Positions 1 through 12,300 of a stretch of 64,000 bases of DNA are shown here, in pieces (position 1 is the stretch's first letter; the number at the start of each line of letters is the position of its first letter). Under the pieces are notes generated by a model. It worked only from the letters and a program-made list of their open reading frames with translations. It was not told where the DNA came from and did not search any database. The position numbers and the translations under genes were made by a program. The stretch is from Atriophallophorus winterbourni (lineage: Eukaryota > Platyhelminthes > Trematoda > Plagiorchiida > Microphallidae). The stretch spans positions 62,001 to 126,000 of the forward strand of contig JACCGJ010003248.1 of assembly GCA_013407085.1 (NCBI GenBank), written 5' to 3'.

Positions 1-123
1 CTGAATAAATTATGCTCACACGACTGTTGTGCTAACAACGCGACTGCATTCACATTTGCTCCGATTTGGTTTTTCCCCACATTCTAATGACTTTCCTTCA
101 TTGTTCTCATATCTATCTGCCAG

Positions 124-342
124 CTTTTCAACCCACTATGCTCTGCTAACGCCCGTTCTTGCAACCAATGCCTTGCTAACCATCAAACTAATGCACGCAA
201 CCCTGACAACACAATCCCGCTGTGTCATTCTGAGTTCAAGACAAACACCGAAGCTGATTGGGAAATGATCGAAGTCGATGGGAAAAAGTATCGAAAACAT
301 TTCGAACGCCGTGTTGTTATTCAACGTCATCGAACAAAACAG
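124..342 (+). CDS. Gene A exon 1 of those visible (cysteine-containing N-terminal part)
   Basis: An acceptor after a pyrimidine-rich tract (…ctgccag) opens a 73-codon frame that closes at CAG|gtattg. It is phase 0 at both ends and joins directly to the exon at 1087. It holds four cysteines in its first half (LCSANARSCNQC and later PLCH) and a charged stretch (EVDGKKYRKHFERRVV) near its end. The cysteine spacing is not a zinc finger I can name. Upstream bases 1-123 read as intron. Confidence 0.6.
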
Positions 343-3300
343 GTATTGCTCGTGCACCCCCTTTGTGAAACCTGATCCGTTCACGCTTGACCTTTGCTCT
401 GTTTTCCGCCCGATTGCTTGCTATCCGAACTAACCACGCATGAGCACATCTCACCGAGGTAGCATACACTTGTGCATTGTGTCCCAGTCTGTTCTGACCA
501 CTGTGCCACGCAATATTTATTCATAAACGGTGTATCTAAATTTACTCCACTGTGAGATTCGAGCAATTACGCTATTGAATCTACTGAATCTGATCATGTA
601 ATTGCGTAGATGTTCACGTACTCTTTTGGTTTGCAAAGTTATTGCTTGTCCCGAAAGAACTCTTAACGTATGATGCAGAAACTCGTTTTAACTTTCTCCA
701 AGATTTCATCTCTTGGGTGTAGTCGGCAGATCGTAGGTGACACCGAGTGTTCTCAATCCTGTCTCACTCACTAGTGCGGATACAAAACAAAAAATGGAAA
801 GTTTTCATTTCCTACAACACATACTTTTTCCATTCACTCTCATCTCTTTTCAGTAAAGCATTTCGAGTCCATGAGCGTCTGGTTCATAGCTCGATCTTAT
901 TCGTGTTAAAATCGAGACTGTTTCCGCGACAAAAGCGAACCATAAATGAACATGATTGGTAGAATATGTTTTCCATCTAATATGTGCTCACGTACAATCG
1001 ATAGTTGTTTTAAAACCAGACGTTTCGTGTCAATGGTTGTTTTTCAACTATTTGCACTAACACCATTTGGAATTTATCGCTTCCAGTTCCTGATTGCACC
1101 TACATTGGCTGATGGAAGTGGACCTGACCTGAGTCGCGCTGTCTCTACGGAGCCAAGCGAACGGTCTTCTTCGGCGTTGCTCTCTGATTCGGACTCGGAA
1201 CCGGTGGTCGACTCAGTCAGTGATCAAGACGAGCACGAAACGGACTCGCGCCAACCTACCGCCTCACCACCCAAACCGTTGTTTCAACTCCGGAGAAAAA
1301 TGATCAACAAAAATCGACCACGTAATTGCTGATTGTGTTTGCTTCTTGTAACGTTTCGTTTGTAACATGTTAATGATAATAACGATAAAAACAAACAAAC
1401 CAAGCTATACTTGAACGCCAGATTGGCACAGCCAAACTTTCTATGACCAGTCTAAGGCAACTGAGCGAATCTATTCAAATGACGAGTTTCAGTACGGATG
1501 TGCAATCGTGCAATACTTCTGTGCTGTGCTGTGCTAAATTGCTCGGTCACCGATAGTGAGCAGCATGCTGAAACACGCTGGAGTCTCACTACCAGTTCTA
1601 TTTCTATTTTGTTTCTCATATCTGTCTAGGCCTGGGCAACCTGAGAGTATATTAGCCCATGTGCAGTCTATGACTTTGCCTGGATCAGGCTTGTGCTTTC
1701 ATACGTACATACTTACACACCAGCACAACCGGTTTCTGGCTGTTTGCCGTCATCAGGTGGAGACAGTAATAATAATATTAATAATAATGATTATATTTGT
1801 CTTTTGTTTATTTTGCTTCCGTTACGGAAGCTACGATACGTTTCAGTACGAACAGGGTAGAGATTTAAATTGCATTCACTTGAACAATTCTAATTCGGAT
1901 AAGAAATTCACTGGCATCAAGCTCTTAGCGTACTTATTATTGGTCAGATAAATGCGATTTAAACTTCAACCGGGTTCGTAATGACACCCTTAGTCTGATA
2001 AAAAAAATTATTCCTCATAAGAGAAACGTTACCCAAAGCTGCGCCATGAAAAATGCTCATTTGCATGCATTTCCATCACGCACCCCATGACCTGTTTCGT
2101 GCTGTTTGAACTCACCAGGTAGGGACAGTTCGATCAAGATCTGTATGCGCTTGAAACAGTGGAAGAATTGTAAACTAGTTGCGCTGTTGGATAAGGTTCA
2201 TCATAAACGTTTCCTTCATCCCTTTTCGATTGATCTCACACACTTTCTACTATCATGCTCGTATTATTAATACTAACAATAAATCACATAATACTACGGT
2301 TAATAATAATACTATTATTAATAATAATAATAATAATAACAATAATAATGTAGACGGACAGACAGATTGTGCAGAACGAAAATCGCGTCGACATTGGACA
2401 AACTTTACTAATCAGTCGGTTACAAAATTTATGGTTGCAAAGTTTCAGTGTGACATTGTAACTCCCGAATCGGACGGAATTATCATGCGATGCGTATGAA
2501 ATCATCCTGTGTACATCCATGGTTGACCGAAGAAGACTTACGAATTGACAGACCGTTTTACTAAGTACCATTCAACTCTTAGCACATCGTATCGCCAAGC
2601 GCTAATTTTCTCAATCCGATACCCCCAGCGAATCCTTAAAACCGTCAGACATTTCACTGTTCGCATAGTGCATGTAGACTTTACTTCCTTGTCAGTAACT
2701 AAAATCTACGTAAAGTTCCTCTTTTTCTGAAATTGTTGAGCTATATCGTCTAATTTCCTCGCCTGGACAATAATTCCAGCTGATCTATCGATCGTTGTTT
2801 CGTATTTTACTCACATGCAGTAACGAATTACATGTTCCGCTTCGGCATGTCGCTGTACAATGAATGTGATAGCGAGGATGCCGGCAATCATCCGGCCAAC
2901 GTAAACTTGCCACCGGCACTTCAATTTTTCCGTTCAAAGTGGTTGAAATCCGAAGATGGTCCCACGTCATTGAACCGCAGCAAAACGATCGCCTACGTGC
3001 AGCAGTCCACTCTGAGCACGCCCGCTGGCGAGACAATCAAACAATCCACTTGTGTAGAACATACGTGCGCCGTACAGCGTTTGGTAAGTCGCGCTTCATC
3101 GTGATTCAATGTGTATGGCTTTGTGCCAACTCTCATGTTCACTTCCTTGTAAGCATCGTTCACCGCAAATGCGAAAATTCGATTCGGTCCACATGTTTAC
3201 GTTTACTAAACGGTTTCAAAACTTCATTTCTGTTTCCTGTTCATGCATAGTTTAAACGTTTCCGGTTTTTGTTGTCCTTTCGCGATGCGTTGCAAATTGA

Positions 3301-6263
3301 TTTGCTGGCGAGGTTGTGTTGCGAAGTTGTATCAAGTCGTAGGCATCAATTCTATTTTTTGTGGTCTATATATGACACTATTCGATGCTTAGTTCGTCTC
3401 AAAAGTATGACAAATCGGTTGGTCTATTAATTGTCATTGATTAAGTATATTATTGTTCATTCTGTAAGCTTGTTCTTCATAAACTAAACTTAATTCAAAG
3501 GGTAGGCGACTCGCAGTTAATGTAGATGGACCCATTTAGCTTCATGATACTACTAAAGCTATGGTCCAAAAGTAAAATTATGAGTGCTTACTACATGCTG
3601 CATGTTTGCCCGGAATCTCCCTCAATGGTTTTCATTTGATCCAACATTTTGTGCGGTTTTTCTTTTCTTTTCGTGTTAAATTATTTGTAAATAAAGAAAG
3701 TATAGCCAAGGAGTTTTAAAACTCTATTGTGAAAAAACATTACTATTTCTTGAATGATGGAACATGTTGCATAGAACACCGTTTTCAGAACTTCTTCTAG
3801 CGCTTCAACTTTTAAGGAATCGCAGCATCAGGGTTCTGCGCTCTCGTCTTGCGGAATACTAATAAATGTGGTATCAGCTGCCACTTTTAAACTTAAGTTT
3901 AACCTTGAAACAAAATATTCATTTGCATGCTTTTCCGTCATTCACACCCCACGACCGGTTTCGTGCTGTTTGCACTCATCAGGTAGGGACAGTAAGATCA
4001 GGATTCGCATGCGCTTGAAACAGGGGAGGAATGGTAAACAAGGAGCGCTTGTATGCCACTGTTGGATAAGGCTCGTACGACGAACCTGTTCAAAGCATGT
4101 GTCGAAACACATGTTAAATGGGGTAAACCCATAACCATGAAACAAAATATTCATTTGCATGCTTTTCCGTCATTCACACCCCACGACCGGTTTCGTGCTG
4201 TTTGCACTCATCAGGTAGGGACAGTAAGATCAGGATCCGCATGCGCTTGAAAAAGTGGAAGAATGGTAAACAAGGAGCGCTTGTATGCCACTGTTGGATA
4301 AGGCTGGTACGACCAACCTGTTCAAAGCATGTGTCCAAACACATGTTAAATGGGGTTAAACCCATAACCATGAAACAAAATATTCATTTGCATGCTTTTC
4401 CATCATTCACACCCCACGACCGGTTTCGTGCTGTTTGCACTCATCAGGGAGGGACAGTAAGATCAGGATCCGCATGCGCTTGAAACAGTGGAAGAATGGT
4501 AAACAAGGAGCGCTTGTATGCCACTGTTGGATAAGGCTGGTACGACCAACCTGTTCAAAGCATGTGTCCAAGTTTAACCTGTTATAACTGTGGGATGCTA
4601 CTACTTGCCCAGCCGTGAGTCCGACAGAACACAACTGTAACTGAACTCGTGTATTTAACAAACTAACTACAAAGTCAGCGAGCTAACGAATGTCCGACAG
4701 TCAGCCAAGCACAATTCAAACTCACGATCGATATTCACTGGTGATTAATCGATAGTTCGTTCACTACCTATACACCATAACCGCAGCCCAATATTCCTCC
4801 AGGATGACCCTTGAAGCCTTTTCCATGATTGGTTTTGGTCACAAGACAGTAGAGGTATGAGATAAGGGCTTTCCTTCCCCTAAGTGAAACGCCTTCGTGA
4901 AATTACAAGCTCCACTTACCGGAAGCAAACTGAATTCGAGGCGCCAGTCATCCGCCTTCACTCTTACTCCTGTCAGTAGAAGCAGTTCCGACGGGTCGCA
5001 CAGGACGACGCGTGCAGGCCAGGAGCTGGACTTGGTTGTCAGAGACTGTATACAATGCGCGCCCTTCGAGCATTTTTGGAAATGGGAGCTTGTCACCACT
5101 TTGGAACCAGTTTTTCTATTATGATAGGGAATCGGCCTTAGGTACATGTCTAACAATGCATTACCGTGGCAGAATCGACCGTAAAAGAATTTGAACAATA
5201 CTGTATAAGGTCTCGGAGTGTTCACCTACCCTTCGTGTCTTGTAATCATTTTCAGCAAACTCACGCCCGATATATAACGTCTCATCACACTTTACTTGTT
5301 ACATGTGTATGCTGTACCAGTGTTGTTCGTTATGTTTAACCTCTCGTTACGCGAACAACAACAAAACGTTGCTAGTCGTTATGGTTTTCCATTGTCATCA
5401 GCGCTGTTAGTAGACCATCATCTATTGTTCATTTTCAGGATGAACTCCAACCTTCCGATGCTATTCTTGAGGTAAGTTCAAACTTTCCTGTCAATCACGA
5501 CATTTCATCAGCAGGTTCCCCCGACACCTTTCACCGAACCATTAGACGATGAGGAGTTAGATTCGGATGTCTCCTCGATCGATCTTACCGAGGAGTCGTG
5601 TCCATTCTCCTCCTCGGTTACAGCGTTGACCGGAGCAATTTTATCAACCCCACTGCAAGACCAAACCCGTTCCACAGGGCCCACCGTCACTCGTGCTCCT
5701 TCGTAAGTGTTCTACGTACAAGGCATAAATAAAGCGAGAGATTTGCTTTTCGGTATTCCGTATCAAGCTTTACAATACACGCATATGAAAAGTTAAGTAT
5801 GAACAATCAATATGATCAATATCAAACATTAAAGGGAAATTAATGCCACACGATATTGATTAGTTTTATCCCCTTTGCCATGGTGATGAGAACTCGCGAA
5901 CCAATCGTTTCTGAACGTATAGGTTGAGTCTAGGTATTTTCTTATCTGTTGTCTCAGCCTTCCTCAAAATACCTAAACGTAGTCTTCGTGAGGAACCGTT
6001 TTAACCACAGAGAACTCATCCCTGGTTTTCACTCCGTGTCCCATGTCAGCCAGATGGGTTATGAGGGAACCATTCGCTTTCCCGGAACGATTTTTATGCA
6101 ACCAACTTGAATGATTTTCAAGCATTTTGCTTTTTCACTTTCCGCGTCAATGTATTCCGCATTCTAAGACCAGGTGAATTGGTCAATGCACATTGAGTTT
6201 GCCTAACGAGGCAGCCCGTCGTCAGGCTGCTGCCTGCTCAACGGTTTGTTGTCGCAAGTTATG

Positions 6264-6305
<42 letters not shown>

Positions 6306-9300
6306 TATAGCCGGATCAATTTCACGTACCGGTGTTGTTCTCGAAGCTTGGCTTTGGTTATCCGCTATTGTTCAACTCTCTTTTTAATGGTTGTCAAACA
6401 TTTTTTGCTTCTTGTGCTATTCTGTGTCTCCGTGAATACCGGCTGCATTTTTTCGATACAACACCTACGCACATTTTGCACAATATGACCTTATTTTAAG
6501 CGTTGATATCGCTCTGAGGGGTTTTATCCAACTCTTTTGTTGTCCAAATTGCTGGACAATAAATATTTGCTTTTGCATATGCTTGTTATAAAATATCGAT
6601 TTATTTCTACTCAGAACGAAATCCCGGGTAGCGGCTGAGAAATGTGACGAGATTCTAACACTGCCGAACGCGGATCATCTCATCGTATTTTCGGACTCGG
6701 TAAATAAAAGCTTTTTCGTTTTCAAATGATTTAACTCCCCATACACGAGTTCTAAAGCGATTGGTTACAATGAGTTCAGACTATCTCTTTGCATTCATCG
6801 CAGTTTGCCTAAAGGATACTATTTTTGATTGTAATTGACAATCAAGGAAACGTCCCAAGTTGAGTGACGCGCAAAATCCTCAGGTATACCAGAACCCAAC
6901 GAGGATTTGTCAACAAAATCGGTGCTGTATTGAGGCCATCAAATATAGTAAAAACATGCCTCAATTATTGGGGATAACCTGTTTAGAATCCGGGTCAATG
7001 TCGAAACAATATCGAATACGTACACGAGTCAAATTCAAAGCTAAGTTCGAATGTCCCACGCGATCGAGATTACGACAAATTGTGCGCAGCAAATCAAGGT
7101 CAAAATAAGCAAAAGGGTTCATAAAGCGATAGGGTAATGACAGGTCAGAATGCAGTGTGGAAGATGATATTGACGGAATTGAAAGATACAACAGCTATAA
7201 GCATACGCAATTATTTGTGAAGAGTTCACGAATATTTATTATTCTAGTAGATCAAACCGTCAAGCTTAACCTTGATCTCACTCTTACACTGATGCAAGGG
7301 CTACGCTAAACAAACCAACGGCATTCGTAATGTGTTTTCCGTTCTTATCCAAGTCAATTATTTATCAAACTGCACTTTATTTATTTAACCATCGGGCAAT
7401 CGAACCCGTAGATCTTCGCACATATCTTTGAAGTCGTATTCATGATTCAGCCTCCTTAGCCAATGGATTTTGGGGGCGTATTTCTAAAGCGACCGTAACA
7501 TTTCACATATTGAGTCACCTCTAACCATACAGTGGTCTGCCATTTACGCTCCGGAGTTTATTATAGAAGAAGAAAATGACTTTATCCGTGTACACGAATT
7601 TTTCGGCAATAATAATAATTCAACCACACAAAATAAAAATACTTTCCGAAAACGTTCCTTAAAAATGGGGTGATGATTTAATGTCGACATTCACACTGTC
7701 AGTCGCCACCTTTCGATTGATCAATCAAGAAACGGGCAAGGCAAGGAAAGAAAGAATTCCTGAATTTTTCCGTTCTCGGATAAGGGACGAGATATCGACT
7801 TCGCGTAGACGGAAACGATTTGCAAGCCACGAGGACCTCAAGCAGTGGGTGTGCATTATGTTATGTTATGTTATGAAAGCACAAGCCTGATCCAGAGACT
7901 GCACGTGGGCTAAGATACTGTCAGGTTGTCCAGGCCTAGACAGATATGAGGATTAAAACAGATCTGGAAATGGCAGTGAGACTCCAGCTTGTATCAGCAT
8001 GCAGCTCACTACCTCTGACCAATCAATTTAGCACGGTGTTAGCCGCACAGCACGAAGTGCATAAGATATGACTCTGACCAATCTGTCACATTTACGGAAG
8101 TGTCGCTCGACGATCATATCTCGAATGAACTCAGTAGAAGCATAGGTCAGTCTTGCGATAACCTTAATACCTCTTTTGATCAGCAGGAAGGCGAAAGTTC
8201 AAAAAGTAGTGTATTTTTGCGCAAATTGGACTTTACGTAATGGCACAGCGAACGCGTCTCACTACGACAACTGTATTGGATTGGCTACCAGTTGGTATCT
8301 TTAAATGCTCAACAATCTTATTTGTAATAAAGTTATCGGCTGCAATCGTGATATAGCGATACAGATAGATCTATTTAGGCCACGTATTACGGATGTTATG
8401 CCATCGACTTCTCTGTTCGGTTTCGTATTCTGTATAGCCCAGTACCCGAGGTGGCTCAACTTCCCACCTGCTATAGTCTATCAAGTGCTCCGTCTATTAA
8501 TTGCATTAAATTGCACGCTTTCTGCCTTTTTGTATTGCATTTCCGCTCTTCGATTTCACATTGATTGGTCATGATGGAATAGTGGACTCCGTGTGAAGGC
8601 CTTGCTGTAGGCCTCTAATACGTATATCGTGTTAAACGTGTGCTCGTAACCGCGAGAGCCAGAATAATTCGGTGATATTGATTTACTCATTTAGAACATA
8701 GCGGTGCTGTCTACATATTTTCGTACTGCCGATTCATGAGCTAGTTTCTATAATCATCTTTATCATAGAATCATCAATCATTTCCGGAGCCTCTTTCTCT
8801 TTTTATTTGCGGCTATCATTACACCATGACATCGTAAGGTGTTGTCGATATACTCCTGCCTCGGACAATCACAACAATAATCTCTTTGGCGAAAATTTTC
8901 AATCGAGGATGTTGCAAGTGGTGTGTAAATGCGGAAGATGTGTGCGACACATTACTGTTGTCATTCATCCGCGCCTCGAGTGCTTGACCAGGAATCACTA
9001 TGTGATTCTGTGTTTGAACACCGTGGTTCGTTGTACAAACCCTATGCAACAGTGGCATTCAAGTATAACTTTCTTTACCACATATCAACTGTTTCACGGC
9101 TCACTGAAACTAATCTTACTGTCTCCACCTGATGACGGCAAACAGCCAGAAACCGGTAGTGGAGTGTAATTTCGGGGGATATGAGCAACACATTACTTTG
9201 GTCACTCATAAGCGCCTTGTGTGCTTGACTACAAATCTGTATGTGATTCTGCGTTTGAGCCTGGTGGTTCGTTGTACGAACCCTATTATACAGTGGCTTC

Positions 9301-12300
9301 ATAGTGTAAATTTATTTTCAATTAAACTTTGAAATGTACGTTAAAACTTTGCACTTATGTCTCTTTCCATATGTATGGAATTTATTGTGAGCGATACGAA
9401 ACGTTGAATACCTTCATCGTAAAGGGTTCTTTGATCGATACCTTGCGAAACTCTCGTGCGAAATCGAGATGATATTATTATGGCGTCAGTCAGGCTGCCT
9501 TCACTTCTGGAAATATTCTCCAGATAGCACACGTAGTTGTAACATTGTTCTTTCAGCCAGAAAGTGTAAGGCTGATATCTTTATGTGGTTGGACATTTTG
9601 ATAAATGTGCGTGACCCTAAACACGCTGCTTTAACGTCAGTCAAGCGATACTTCTGTGCTGCGCAGGTAGCACTGTGATAAATGAATTTGTCACCGGTAT
9701 TCAGCTGCATACGCAAACACGCTGGGGTCTCACTATCATTTCAAGTTTATTCGGTTATTGCTGTCTAGGCCCGGACAACATGACAGTATCTATGCCGACA
9801 TGCAGTCTTTGACTGTGCGTCAGCTTTCCTGGGTCAGGCTTTTGATTTCGCACGTACCAATCTAGAACCCTGTCCTGTATGTGAAACCATATCCTTCATA
9901 AACCTTCGTGCTACTAAAATCGGTAGAACCGATTGTATAACCGGTATGGTTCGCGAAATGCTCGAACTACCAAAGTATGCGCTACTTAATCCGTATTTGA
10001 AAGGTTTGTGATTCATCGATTTTTCGGCTGGTCCAATGAGATCACACTAAACAGAAACTTTACCTCCTATGTATTCGTTGTCGCGAAAGTTGCTTGTCGT
10101 GCCGGTACTGTTGGTGCGCAGTTTGCAAAATTGCATTTGTTTGTTCACACGAATCACTTCCGTCGATTTCCGTGCGGTTTCTAGAAACCGTGATTTGGTT
10201 AGTTGTATTTGAGCTGCATCCGCTTTGTCTCCGTCTAATGTTCTGTTTGTTAGAATCAATTGTACGTGCTTTGTTTAAGACCCGAAGCCTAGAATGGTGT
10301 ATCTAATTTGGCTAAATTAGACTAAAGTCTTAAACGATGATGGTAAGAATTGCGTTTGGTTGCGATCTTGTTTCGACGCATTCTTCGAGTGTTGGATTAA
10401 TTCTGACTGATGTTGAGTGACATGCAAAGAACAAAGGGTGTTATGATACATTAGATTGAAATCTGAAAGGTCCGCCTCATCTCCCTAGCTAAGATTTCGG
10501 TTTACAGAGCATACTCACTGCAACTCTGAATCTTCGTTTACGCTGGTTGTGTATGTTTACGAAAGAGAAAACAGTCATATTCTAAAAGAGAGAGAGTTGT
10601 AATCAGATAGCCTACCTTTGGACAGATCGCACTTCCGCTACCGAGACGTTTTACAACAGAGATAAAAACTTTCAGGATAAACCCAACGAGTTGAAAAGAA
10701 CACACTCTTGGTCGGGTCACCCTTTGACGCATCATCTTCAAGTTGAGGATGTGCAATCGTGCAGCATTTATGTGCTGTGCGCTAACATCGTGCTAAATTG
10801 ATTGGCCAACGGTAGTGAGATGCATGCTGAAACATGCTGGAGTCTCACTACCATTTCTATTTCTTTTGTCATATCTATCTAGGCCTGATCAACCTGACAG
10901 TATCTTAGCCCACGTGCAGTCTCTAACTGTGCGGCACTTTGCCCGGATCAGGCTTGTGCTTTCATACGATATCATGCCATATGCGGTAGAGCAGCTACTG
11001 TTTTCGGTTTCTGAACGTAGTGTGAATGTCGCTCATCGACGGAATACTATTTATCGCTTGGAACGGTGTAAAAGAGATTCTTCCTCCCATTTGGAACTAT
11101 TTTTTCATGTGAAACACTGTGAATCGTACGATTATCGCGTGCTTGCTATGCACAGCTATGTTTGACATTGACTAAAGTAGGCCAGCAGCATACGGGCGAA
11201 ACGATTTATGAGGTTTGCCCGGAGTACTTTTACACATCAACCTCATAGTTTGACATTATCTCACTCCCGTCTTCCTCGGACTTTATTTCCGTTCAGTTAT
11301 GATCATCAGGCTACCCATTTTCAAAGATGCGTTTCCCTTAGTTCTCTAAGCACTATAATTACTACTCCTATCTTTATCAGTAGCATTATTTGCAACAAAA
11401 TTGCGTTGGATATCACAAAACACCCGTATTTTAAAACATTTGAGGCAGCATCAAACATTGTCGCTGGTGATTTTGCTCTATTATGCATAAAGTCAGCAAT
11501 ATTAACTACGAATTCTCTTTTTCCATGCATCTTCTCAACAGCCATGTGAGTATCATATTTTGGCGGGATGTGTCGATGCGCTGATTGTACACCTGACCAG
11601 GAACAAGTGTGATCATCCACGGCGTGAGTTCTCAAGTCACCAAATATATGCAACATGATTTCGTATACGTCATTTAAAAGTCCATACTACTATGCTGGAA
11701 GATCATCTCTCGTGTTGAGAACTTGTCAAACACGTCAATCCACCGGTAGGTTACACCAAGAGACATGTTAGGTATGATACATGAAGAAAGAAGTTCAGTT
11801 CATGAAAAAATCCTATCCATATCACTGTGAGCGCTGATAAATCATTTGAGACGCTATGGAGCAACAAACGGTCATGCTCTTGGTCGACATTGCGGATCAT
11901 CATCATCACAGACAGCATTACACCGGTAGCACGTACCGAATGCTTAGCTGCCATACAACCATGAAAAAGTAAAATCCTAAAAGATGTGGAAGGGTGGGAC
12001 TTAAATTTCTATGGCTTCTATAGAAGAGTAAGCACAAACAAACTGGGAAGAGGTGCCTACACCTCGAATGGAACATGCATTCAAACAAGTTTCGTGAACG
12101 AGTAGAGCAACATCAGCACGGCAGCTTCCTTGCGGCTTTCACTGTCATGCATCATAACAAGCTTTTCTCGTCACTCCGCTTGACAACATACAAGGTTATG
12201 CAAACACTCCAAGAAGATGCTTAGTGCAAGACCGCCATTGAACACGGTTTCGGGACATATCCTGAAGCGTAACTAACCATTGCGATATATGATCGCGGGG

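Larger units (their letters stand above)
3906..4569 (-). repeat. Family B tandem array: about 2.85 units of 232-233 bp with hammerhead motifs
   Basis: The landmark GAAACAAAATATTC recurs at 3907, 4139 and 4372, giving periods of 232 and 233 bp. The copies are nearly identical, so the array is young or homogenised. Each copy carries a minus-strand hammerhead motif. The array is flanked by a perfect 11-bp direct repeat (AAGTTTAACCT at 3895-3905 and 4570-4580), best read as a target-site duplication made when the whole multimer inserted. It lies in intron 3 of gene A, antisense to the gene if the ribozyme strand is taken as sense. No protein-coding capacity. Confidence 0.9.

Noticed and set aside
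3906..4569. CRISPR-like direct repeats
   Set aside because: The units are contiguous 233-bp copies without spacers, in a eukaryotic intron.
4839..5225. 128-codon minus-strand frame
   Set aside because: It falls in family D repeat; the second copy at 12540-13075 does not keep this frame.
7681..7850. Possible missing RasGEF exon (frame with RKERIPEFFRSRI)
   Set aside because: No acceptor/donor pair gives the needed phase, and the sequence does not resemble the RasGEF N-terminal domain.
9541..9678. Frame after a good acceptor (ttctttcag) as a RasGEF exon
   Set aside because: The open phase needs two bases from the preceding exon, which ends in phase 0, and the peptide has no RasGEF_N resemblance.
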